5,228 bases of DNA from Bacillota bacterium (GTDB taxonomy: Bacteria > Bacillota_I > Bacilli_A > Acholeplasmatales > Acholeplasmataceae), in assembly GCA_023458995.1 (NCBI GenBank), contig JAEWVV010000026.1, positions 1 to 5,228 on the forward strand, given 5' to 3'. Numbering within the stretch: position 1 is the stretch's first letter; each line of letters starts with the position of its first letter. The position numbers and the translations under genes are program-made. Positions 1 through 5,228 of this stretch are shown here, in pieces. Below the pieces are notes generated by a model. It was given only the letters and a program-made list of their open reading frames with translations, had not been told where the DNA came from and did no database searches.

Positions 1-1040
1 CTTTAGATGTATCTGATTATAAAGATACAAAAAGAAAACTTATTTCACTAGAGGAAAAAGATCCACTTGGTAGATTAGTTGATCTTGACTTATGGTCAAC
101 ACCAGATATCTTATGGTCAAGAGACTCATTAGGGATTAAACCTAGAACGTGTTATCTATGTGGTGATGTTGCCCATCTTTGTGTTAGAAGTCATAAACAT
201 TCACTTAATGACACACTATCTTTTATCAGTGAAAAGACCATTGAACACCTAAAGCAAAACTTACATCAAATCACAAAATACGCGATGATGACTGAGCTCA
301 ATTTAGAGGATAAATTCGGCTTAGTAACGCCATCTTCACCCGGATCTCATGATGATATGGACTACGATCTCATGGTAAGTGCTCAAAAAGTTATCATTCC
401 TTATTTAGTCGAATTGTTTGAACTTGGTTATTCTGATCATGAACTCTATAGTTTACTTGAACTTGGTAGACCGATTGGAATTAAAGCTGAGGAAGCGATG
501 CTTAATGAAACACATGGTGTTAATTGTTATAAGGGTCTCATCTTTATCTTAGGGCTTGTAATGACTTCGTTAGGATATACAATGAAACATAAACAAGATT
601 TTAATCACATTTTTACCAACATCCACCGTTTAACTCAACACCTCTTTGATGATTTCAACAATGATCCAAAAACATTTGGAGAAAAAGCCTACCATGAACA
701 TCAGATCAAAGGTGCGAGGGGTGAAGCCTATTTAGGTCTTCCATCCGTTCATCATGCCCTTCAAGTCATTGATTATAAGCCACTTACTGATGAGAACTTA
801 AGACTTGTTTTGCAGCTTCTCATTCGTATGACAGATGACACAGTTCTGCTAAAGAGAGCAGGCTCATTTGATGCCTATGTTGGAATTAAGAAAAAAGTGG
901 CATCCTTAGATGTCACTCAAATTGATGATGTAAAAGCATTCACCAAAGAAGCTATTAAACAGAATTTAAGTTTTGGTGGGGCTGCAGATTTACTGGTTGC
1001 AACCATCTTTTTGCACAAAATCAAGAAAACCTATTTCTAA
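1..1040 (+). CDS. citXG: CitX-CitG fusion (citrate lyase prosthetic-group assembly), 5' end missing
   Basis: The open frame enters from the left edge (first full codon at 3), runs 94 residues to the ATG-ATG at 285 and continues without a stop to TAA at 1038-1040, so those ATGs are internal. The visible N-terminal part is the end of CitX, apo-citrate lyase phosphoribosyl-dephospho-CoA transferase: GRLVDLD (69-89), a cysteine cluster RTCYLCGDVAHLC (144-182) and RSHKH (186-200). From about base 285 the protein matches CitG, triphosphoribosyl-dephospho-CoA synthase: GSHDDMD (342-362), GVNCYKG (516-536), GARGEA near 712-729, a DDTVLLKRAG block and a C-terminal GGAADLL. CitG makes the precursor from ATP and dephospho-CoA; CitX transfers it to the acyl carrier subunit CitD. 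Fused CitXG is known, for example in Haemophilus influenzae. Both enzymes are cytosolic. The CitG part, about 250 residues, is somewhat short, and its usual NTHKG is NCYKG here. The remaining cit genes are presumably to the left. Confidence 0.9.
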   Translation, partial: LDVSDYKDTKRKLISLEEKDPLGRLVDLDLWSTPDILWSRDSLGIKPRTCYLCGDVAHLCVRSHKHSLNDTLSFISEKTIEHLKQNLHQITKYAMMTELNLEDKFGLVTPSSPGSHDDMDYDLMVSAQKVIIPYLVELFELGYSDHELYSLLELGRPIGIKAEEAMLNETHGVNCYKGLIFILGLVMTSLGYTMKHKQDFNHIFTNIHRLTQHLFDDFNNDPKTFGEKAYHEHQIKGARGEAYLGLPSVHHALQVIDYKPLTDENLRLVLQLLIRMTDDTVLLKRAGSFDAYVGIKKKVASLDVTQIDDVKAFTKEAIKQNLSFGGAADLLVATIFLHKIKKTYF

Positions 1041-1043
1041 GAG

Positions 1044-1075
1044 AAAAGTACGAGTGGCCTCGTACTTTTATTTTT
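1044..1075. terminator. Rho-independent terminator, probably bidirectional, between convergent operons
   Basis: A perfect 11-bp inverted repeat, AAAAGTACGAG (1044-1054) and CTCGTACTTTT (1059-1069), encloses a four-base loop TGGC. It starts 3 nt after the citXG stop and is followed on the + strand by A and then TTTTT (1071-1075), the classic form for ending citXG. Read on the - strand, the same stem ends in TTTT then CTCTT, a weaker T tract; it lies only a few bases past the rocA stop (1079-1081) and no other candidate stem exists there. I infer that it serves both operons. The + direction is the more secure. Confidence 0.88.
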
Positions 1076-1078
1076 GAT

Positions 1079-2635
1079 TCAGAATTGTTCAGAAATAGAT
1101 TTACCTTGCATATGAAGAATTAAATAGTCTGGTCCGCCTGCTTTAGAGTCAGTACCACTCATATTAAATCCACCAAATGGTTGATAACCTACGATTGCAC
1201 CTGTACATTTACGGTTCAAATAGAGATTACCCACATGGAATTCTTGTCTTGCTTTTTCAAGATGCATTCTATTGTTAGAAATAACTGCACCAGTTAGACC
1301 ATATTCTGTATTATTAGCAACTTCAAGGGCTTCATCAAATGATTTAACTTTGCATACGGCGAGAACTGGACCAAAGATTTCTTCTTGCATCAATCGTGAT
1401 GTTGGTTTTAAATCTACATAGATTGTTGGATGAATAAAGTAACCAACACTTGAATCTGCTACGCCACCAATCACTTTACGTCCTTCTTTTTCACCAACTT
1501 CAAAGTATGATGTAATCTTCTTAAATGCATTCATGTCATTGACTGGTCCCATGAATGTTTCTTTTAATGATGGGTTTCCTACTTTAATCTTTTCAGTAAT
1601 CTTTACCATCTTTTCGATCACTTTGTCATATACTTTTTCATGGATGATAGCTCTTGAACATGCAGAACACTTTTGTCCAGAAAAACCAAAAGCGGATTTA
1701 ACAATACTATCTGCTGCTAAGTCTAAGTCTGCATCATCATCTACGATGATTGCATCCTTACCACCCATTTCAGCGATCACACGTTTAAGCCAAATTTGAC
1801 CTTTTTGAACTTTGGCTGCTTTTTCATAAATCGAAATCCCCACATCTTTAGATCCTGTAAATGAAATAAAGCGTGTTTTTGGATGATTGACGATATAATT
1901 ACCAATTTCAGAACCACTACCTGGAATAAAATTTAAAACGCCGTGAGGTAGTCCTGATTCTTCTAGAACTTCAACAAATTTATATGCAATCACTTGAGTT
2001 GTTGATGCTGGTTTTAATAACACAGTGTTTCCGGATACAATGGCTGCAGTTGTCATACCAACTAGAATGGCAAGTGGAAAGTTCCAAGGTGAAATAATCG
2101 CACCAACGCCAAGAGGAATATAGGTATACTCGTTTCTTTCTAAGTTTCTTCTGGATAAGATTTGATCATCAATTCGTGTAAGTGATAACATTTGACGACC
2201 ATAATACTCTAAGAAATCAATCGCTTCTGCAACATCTGCGTCTGCTTCAGGCCATGGTTTGCCCGCTTCTTTTGTCATGAGTGCTGCAAATTCAAATTTA
2301 CGTCTTCTCAAAATACCAGCAGCTTTAAACAAAACATCAGCTCTTACTTTTGGATCAACTTTTTTCCATGTCTCAAACGCCTTTAGTGCAGACAGCATGG
2401 CAAGTTCAGCTTCTTCAATACCTGCTTGATAAATAGTACCAACTTTTTCCTTGTGGTTTGCAGGATTTTCAGAAACCATTGTTTTAGCAGTTTCAATACG
2501 TTTTCCATCGATGATGATCGGATATGTTTGTCCTAAATAGGATTCAACAATCTTGAGGCCTCCCTCATATTTTTTAATGTTTTCTTCTTTTGTAAAATCT
2601 GTTAGTGGTTCAGTTTGATAGTTATAGATAGCCAT
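1079..2635 (-). CDS. rocA: 1-pyrroline-5-carboxylate dehydrogenase (RocA-type aldehyde dehydrogenase)
   Basis: This cytosolic enzyme oxidises L-glutamate-gamma-semialdehyde (open-chain pyrroline-5-carboxylate) to L-glutamate with NAD+, the second step of proline catabolism and the last of arginine/ornithine catabolism. The 518-residue product is close to the 515 residues of Bacillus subtilis RocA and, from memory, aligns along its whole length, including the N-terminal TDFT.E.N segment and the end SISEQF. Aldehyde dehydrogenase features are all present: PWNF with Asn185, LLKPA with Lys208, FTGSKDVG (259-266) for NAD binding, general-base Glu289 in AEMGGKD, nucleophile Cys323 in GQKCSACSR, and EEIFGPV (418-424). 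I start at the second of two adjacent ATGs because it lies 6 nt from a strong AAAGGAG; the first (2638) leaves only 3 nt. It follows the dehydrogenase beta gene by 16 nt and is the last gene of the operon. P5C specificity is inferred from RocA similarity and from its partner genes. Confidence 0.93.
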   Translation of the reverse strand: MAIYNYQTEPLTDFTKEENIKKYEGGLKIVESYLGQTYPIIIDGKRIETAKTMVSENPANHKEKVGTIYQAGIEEAELAMLSALKAFETWKKVDPKVRADVLFKAAGILRRRKFEFAALMTKEAGKPWPEADADVAEAIDFLEYYGRQMLSLTRIDDQILSRRNLERNEYTYIPLGVGAIISPWNFPLAILVGMTTAAIVSGNTVLLKPASTTQVIAYKFVEVLEESGLPHGVLNFIPGSGSEIGNYIVNHPKTRFISFTGSKDVGISIYEKAAKVQKGQIWLKRVIAEMGGKDAIIVDDDADLDLAADSIVKSAFGFSGQKCSACSRAIIHEKVYDKVIEKMVKITEKIKVGNPSLKETFMGPVNDMNAFKKITSYFEVGEKEGRKVIGGVADSSVGYFIHPTIYVDLKPTSRLMQEEIFGPVLAVCKVKSFDEALEVANNTEYGLTGAVISNNRMHLEKARQEFHVGNLYLNRKCTGAIVGYQPFGGFNMSGTDSKAGGPDYLILHMQGKSISEQF

Positions 2636-2641
2636 CATAAT

Positions 2642-2648
2642 CTCCTTT
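2642..2648 (-). promoter_or_regulatory. Ribosome binding site deciding the rocA start
   Basis: The - strand reads AAAGGAG, then ATT, then ATG ATG. This near-consensus Shine-Dalgarno sequence sits in the 16-nt gap after the upstream stop codon (2652-2654). It favours the ATG at 2635 and rules against the in-frame ATG pair at 2683-2686, which would overlap the upstream gene by 35 nt and add a tail absent from RocA proteins. Confidence 0.85.
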
Positions 2649-2651
2649 CGT

Positions 2652-3797
2652 TTATACGACTGATTTTTCTTGATGAATGACATCAATATCTTTAAATCGA
2701 TTGATGTGAAGTGTTGTCATATCAATGCTTGGTTTTTCTCCCAAGATCGTTTCAGCAAGTAAAAGTCCAGTCATAGGTGCTAGCATGAAACCATGTCCTG
2801 AGAATCCACAAGCCATGTAGAATCCTTTGAGTTGATCTGTATCCCCTAAGATAGGTTGACGATCAAAAGACATGTTATAGGATCCTCCCCATTGTCTAAC
2901 CACGCGAAGCTCAGCTACTTTAGGCATAATATCAACAAGTGTTTTTGACATATGGTCTAAAAACTGCCAACTTGATTCTGTATTATGGTTATGAGCAGTG
3001 CCAGGATGTGATCTCCCCATCAAGAAAGCACCATGAGGTACTTGTTGACAATAGATATTTTTAGAAAATGACATCACCATGGGTCCTTGCATTCGCTCAA
3101 CTGGTTCGGTTGCAAGTATTTCATGATTTTCTGCATAAACAGGAATTTCAACACCTGCTAATAATCCGATTTCATGAGAGTAACCGCCTGCAGCATTAAC
3201 AACGATATTCGTTTCATAGGTATTCTTCGTTGTATGAACACGTTTTACCTCATGATTTTCTACATCAATCTTCGTAACTTCTTCATGAAATGAGAATGAT
3301 ACACCCAGTTTTTTAGCAGCTAAATAATATGCTTCAGTCATCTTAAATGGATTTAAGTGTCCATCTGTCTGACAAAATGTTGCACTATAGAAGCTATCAG
3401 GATTTAAATGAGGAACAATCTTTAAAGCTTCTTCTTTACTTACTTGTTTTGAAGGAATACCAAGACTGTTTTGAAGTTTAACGTTCTTCGTAAATTGGTC
3501 ATGTTCTTCTTTGGTTGTTGCTAGAATTAAGTAACCTTCTTGTTTAAACTCTAAATCTCCAGGATATTCAAGTATTTGTTTTGCATGTTCAAAGAACTCG
3601 ATACTTTTTTTAGCGAGTATACAGTTCATTTCGGTTGCCCATTGTTGTCTGATACCAGCGCCACATCGTCCTGTAGCACCATTTGTGAAATATCCTTTGT
3701 CGACAACATGAATACCAGTCATACCTTTTTTAGCAAGATTATATGCGATGGAAACACCACTGATTCCTGCACCGATGATTAAACAGTTAGTCTTCAT
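2652..3797 (-). CDS. FAD-dependent amine/amino acid dehydrogenase, beta subunit; probable L-proline dehydrogenase
   Basis: This 381-residue member of the DAO (D-amino acid oxidase/sarcosine oxidase/glycine oxidase) superfamily should oxidise the C-N bond of a secondary or primary amine using FAD. The N-terminus has the dinucleotide fold GAGISG (residues 9-14) with an acidic residue, Asp33, ending beta-strand 2 (HVVDKG). Other family marks are [11 protein letters not shown] (43-53), NAAGGYS (201-207), RQWGGSY (301-307), DRQPILGD (312-319) and [11 protein letters not shown] (331-341), the FAD-contact region near the C-terminus. No signal peptide or membrane segment is seen. The length matches the beta subunit of archaeal dye-linked proline dehydrogenase (about 380 residues; called pdhB there, unrelated to pyruvate dehydrogenase). 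Together with rocA downstream and the three redox-subunit genes upstream, this points to L-proline to pyrroline-5-carboxylate. Hydroxyproline, D-proline, sarcosine or an opine remain possible substrates. The ATG at 3797 is chosen for its AAGGTGA site; an upstream ATG at 3833 lacks support. It overlaps the preceding gene by 11 nt. Confidence 0.85.
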   Translation of the reverse strand: MKTNCLIIGAGISGVSIAYNLAKKGMTGIHVVDKGYFTNGATGRCGAGIRQQWATEMNCILAKKSIEFFEHAKQILEYPGDLEFKQEGYLILATTKEEHDQFTKNVKLQNSLGIPSKQVSKEEALKIVPHLNPDSFYSATFCQTDGHLNPFKMTEAYYLAAKKLGVSFSFHEEVTKIDVENHEVKRVHTTKNTYETNIVVNAAGGYSHEIGLLAGVEIPVYAENHEILATEPVERMQGPMVMSFSKNIYCQQVPHGAFLMGRSHPGTAHNHNTESSWQFLDHMSKTLVDIMPKVAELRVVRQWGGSYNMSFDRQPILGDTDQLKGFYMACGFSGHGFMLAPMTGLLLAETILGEKPSIDMTTLHINRFKDIDVIHQEKSVV

Positions 3798-4068
3798 GTG
3801 AATCACCTTCTGCAATCTTTTTAATGGGTACACCCATCACAAGTGGGCGCACTTTGTGTACAGGAATTTCTTCGACTGATCTTTTAAGATGGGTCGCAAG
3901 TTCTCTTTGGATTAAATGACCACATGTATTTGCTTGACAGGGTCCCATACCGACACGAAGTAATCGTTTTAAGTCTTCAAATGTCGTATGTCCCTGGTCC
4001 ATAAGTTCATGAATTTGTTTTAAACTCACATCTTCACAGCGACAAATAATGACATTTTCTTTTCTCAT
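3787..4068 (-). CDS. Small BFD-type [2Fe-2S] protein, electron-transfer subunit of the dehydrogenase complex
   Basis: This 93-residue protein has the four-cysteine pattern of the bacterioferritin-associated ferredoxin (fer2_BFD) family: CRC at residues 9-11 in IICRCEDVS, and Cys44 and Cys49 in VGMGPCQANTC, which should bind one [2Fe-2S] cluster. Between them is a predicted helical stretch (about 16-37) typical of the fold; the last 30 residues are an extension with no recognised motif. In related flavoenzymes such as HcnB or OoxA this domain is the C-terminus of the alpha subunit; here it is a separate gene, as in the Thermococcus proline dehydrogenase cluster (pdhX). I infer that it carries electrons between flavin and iron-sulfur subunits. 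It starts on ATGA, overlapping the ferredoxin gene stop by 4 nt, with GAGGG 7 nt upstream (4076-4080). Free-standing Bfd is shorter (about 64 residues) and is linked to bacterioferritin, which is not present here. Confidence 0.87.
   Translation of the reverse strand: MRKENVIICRCEDVSLKQIHELMDQGHTTFEDLKRLLRVGMGPCQANTCGHLIQRELATHLKRSVEEIPVHKVRPLVMGVPIKKIAEGDSHED
3803..3809 (-). promoter_or_regulatory. Ribosome binding site of the beta-subunit gene, inside the upstream gene
   Basis: The - strand reads AAGGTGA, then TTCAC, then ATG at 3797. The site lies within the last codons of the [2Fe-2S] gene, whose TAA falls 11 nt after the A of this ATG. This suggests translational coupling and sets the start at 3797 rather than 3833. 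Confidence 0.75.
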
Positions 4069-4544
4069 AATTTTACCCTCACTGTTACAAATTCATTTAA
4101 AAACTCTAACGGAACACTCACTGTAACAACAGCGGTATGATCTTGTTTATTGTTGATTAATATATGCTCAATCTTAGCATCACAAATGACTTCCCCACTT
4201 CGGTTAACTCCATCCCAAATTTCTCCTTTAATAGGGAGTGGTTGAAATTCATAGGGGATCTTAAATACAGCTTCGTTTCCACGAATTTGTGCAATGATAA
4301 TGGCTAAACCTGGACAACTTGAAACGCATGCTGCACAACCTGTACATAAATCAACATGAAGTTTAGGCTGTTTATTAATGTTTTCACCAATTTCAATGGC
4401 ATTAAATGGGCATGATGTTGAACATGGATTACATGGAATATCTTCATAACATTCTAAAATGGCTTTGGGTTTAAGCAAAGCAACATGATCAAAGAAACGT
4501 GATTCTACTTGTTCTTTTGTTGGTATACCTGTTTTATTGAGCAT
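4065..4544 (-). CDS. Two-cluster [4Fe-4S] ferredoxin subunit of the dehydrogenase complex
   Basis: This 159-residue iron-sulfur protein has two cysteine sets: Cys32, Cys38, Cys41 and Cys45 (ECYEDIPCNPCSTSCP, with an x5 first gap instead of the usual x2) and Cys67, Cys70, Cys73 and Cys77 (CTGCAACVSSCP). These should bind two [4Fe-4S] clusters. An N-terminal segment of about 30 residues precedes them. The C-terminal 75 residues look beta-rich, include a KIPYEFQPLP segment and hold only one further cysteine; they match no domain I can name. No membrane segment is present. By position it corresponds to the ferredoxin-like subunit (pdhF) of archaeal dye-linked proline dehydrogenase and should pass electrons from the flavins. 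An in-frame GTG at 4553 would add three residues, but that GTG is the end of the AAAAGGTG ribosome binding site, so the ATG at 4544 is chosen. It overlaps the alpha gene by 11 nt and the BFD gene by 4 nt. Confidence 0.86.
   Translation of the reverse strand: MLNKTGIPTKEQVESRFFDHVALLKPKAILECYEDIPCNPCSTSCPFNAIEIGENINKQPKLHVDLCTGCAACVSSCPGLAIIIAQIRGNEAVFKIPYEFQPLPIKGEIWDGVNRSGEVICDAKIEHILINNKQDHTAVVTVSVPLEFLNEFVTVRVKL
4076..4080 (-). promoter_or_regulatory. Ribosome binding site of the BFD-type [2Fe-2S] gene
   Basis: The - strand reads GTGAGGG, then TAAAATT, then ATGA. The GAGGG core is 7 nt from the ATG at 4068 and lies within the coding end of the ferredoxin gene. The gene can therefore be initiated on its own as well as by ribosomes terminating at the overlapping TGA. 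Confidence 0.7.
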
Positions 4545-5228
4545 GAGTTTCACCTTTTCTTAGTTTTTCTAATCCTACTTTAGTTTTAATTCCAAATGGT
4601 CCATTGCGAAGCATATCTAATTCATGTTCATATTTATGAATAAGTGCATCTTGTTCAGGATGCTTTTTATTAAAGAAATCACAGATGTATAATCCAGTTA
4701 AATAACCTTCCATCATGGCTGAACTTGCCTCTTCAATTCCGACTGCATCACCACATGCAAAGATACCAGGAACTGTTGTTTGATGATGTTCATTAACAAC
4801 AGGGACGAAACCACCTAATTCACTGACAAACTTTGTTTTTGCATTAACCATGGATAAAAGTTGATGCATCGGCGATAATCCAACAGATATACATAATGCA
4901 TCAATCTTTTCAATACGTTCAGTGCCTTCAATAGGTTTCCATTTTTCATCCAGTGAAACAAGTTCAACTGCTTCTAAGTGATCTTTACCAATTGCTCTTT
5001 GAACGGTAGTTTGTGTATAAATTGGAATACCTAAACGTCTGATTTTTGAAGCATGGACTTTATAGCCACCAATCGTTGGTGCAGCTTCAATAATTGCTTT
5101 AACCTTAACGCCTGCTTGTAGAAGTTGATAACTCACGATTAATCCAATATTGCCACTTCCAACCATGATGATTTCTTGTCCTGGTAATACACCATAAAGA
5201 TTCATAAGCGTTTGAACAGCACCAGCAC
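4534..5228 (-). CDS. FAD/NAD-dependent oxidoreductase, alpha subunit of the dehydrogenase complex, 5' end missing
   Basis: The C-terminal 230 residues of a pyridine nucleotide-disulfide-type oxidoreductase are visible. The frame stays open to the right edge (AGAVQTLMNLYGVLPG), so the ATG at 5205 is internal; related alpha subunits are about 450-490 residues, so about half is missing, including the N-terminal FAD Rossmann motif. Seen here are a second dinucleotide fold IIMVGSGNIGL (near 5151-5173) for NAD(P)H, a strand-ending acidic residue in AIIEAAP, the ISVGLSP segment, and the FAD-ribityl motif GIFACGDAVG followed by SAMMEGYLTG. The family includes HcnB, OoxA and the alpha subunit (NADH/dye diaphorase) of archaeal proline dehydrogenase. 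No cysteine cluster follows; the BFD domain often fused here is the separate gene at 3787-4068. The likely role is to link the proline-oxidising beta subunit to NAD(H) or another carrier in the cytoplasm. Its TAA overlaps the next gene by 11 nt. Confidence 0.87.
   Translation of the reverse strand, partial: AGAVQTLMNLYGVLPGQEIIMVGSGNIGLIVSYQLLQAGVKVKAIIEAAPTIGGYKVHASKIRRLGIPIYTQTTVQRAIGKDHLEAVELVSLDEKWKPIEGTERIEKIDALCISVGLSPMHQLLSMVNAKTKFVSELGGFVPVVNEHHQTTVPGIFACGDAVGIEEASSAMMEGYLTGLYICDFFNKKHPEQDALIHKYEHELDMLRNGPFGIKTKVGLEKLRKGETHAQ
4551..4558 (-). promoter_or_regulatory. Ribosome binding site deciding the ferredoxin-subunit start
   Basis: The - strand reads AAAAGGTG, then AAACTC, then ATG at 4544. 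The spacing of 6 nt is ideal. A GTG start at 4553 would use the last three bases of this site itself, so that start is unlikely. Confidence 0.78.

Noticed and set aside
283..290. ATG-ATG at 285 as the start of a separate citG gene
   Set aside because: The same frame is open from the left edge with clear CitX motifs and no stop between, so this is a fusion. Internal initiation cannot be excluded, but no good ribosome binding site is seen just upstream.
1533..1799. An 88-codon open frame on the + strand
   Set aside because: It lies wholly inside rocA on the opposite strand, has no family resemblance, and covers the antisense of conserved dehydrogenase motifs; it is a shadow.
2636..2686. A longer rocA start adding 17 residues
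   Set aside because: It would overlap the upstream gene by 35 nt and place the strong AAAGGAG inside the coding region; RocA proteins begin near the residue chosen here.
3576..3782. A 68-codon open frame on the + strand
   Set aside because: It is antisense to the FAD-binding N-terminus of the beta-subunit gene and has no recognisable motif; it is a shadow.
3798..3833. A longer beta-subunit start adding 12 residues
   Set aside because: The FAD fold normally begins a few residues after the start, as with the ATG at 3797, which also has its own AAGGTGA site.
4065..4067. TGA read as tryptophan (mollicute code)
   Set aside because: TGA ends the ferredoxin and rocA genes at sensible family lengths, and the tryptophans checked are all TGG.
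5203..5228. ATG at 5205 as a true start of the alpha subunit
   Set aside because: The frame remains open to the edge with family-like residues, and a start here would lack the N-terminal FAD-binding half.

Overview
The window comes from a low-GC bacterium, most likely a Firmicute or a relative that keeps the standard genetic code. It is A+T-rich by eye, has strong AGGAG/AGGTG-type ribosome binding sites, and is packed densely. All tryptophans checked are TGG, and two genes end in TGA, so it is not a TGA=Trp mollicute. The genus cannot be fixed from the sequence; Bacillus-like RocA similarity and citrate lyase genes fit an anaerobic or facultative fermenter.

Two convergent transcription units meet at one terminator. 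On the + strand, positions 1-1040 hold the 3' end of a fused citX-citG gene, whose product makes and attaches the prosthetic group of citrate lyase. The rest of the citrate lyase operon presumably lies to the left. An 11-bp perfect stem with a T tract (1044-1075) follows the stop codon and fills almost all of the 38-nt convergent gap.

On the - strand, five genes run from the right edge to 1079: an FAD/NAD oxidoreductase alpha subunit (5' end outside the window), a two-[4Fe-4S] ferredoxin subunit, a small BFD-type [2Fe-2S] protein, a DAO-family FAD dehydrogenase beta subunit, and rocA (1-pyrroline-5-carboxylate dehydrogenase). The first four overlap by 11, 4 and 11 nt, and rocA follows after 16 nt, so this reads as one translationally coupled operon.

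The order alpha, ferredoxin, BFD, beta resembles the four-subunit dye-linked L-proline dehydrogenase described in Thermococcales. With rocA downstream, the simplest reading is a complete proline-to-glutamate route: the flavin/iron-sulfur complex oxidises L-proline to pyrroline-5-carboxylate, and RocA oxidises that to glutamate with NAD+. The substrate (L-proline versus hydroxyproline, D-proline, sarcosine or an opine) is inferred from context, not proven by sequence. The operon promoter lies outside the window. I see no RNA genes, mobile elements, CRISPR arrays or long repeats, and there is no gene-free stretch longer than 38 nt.
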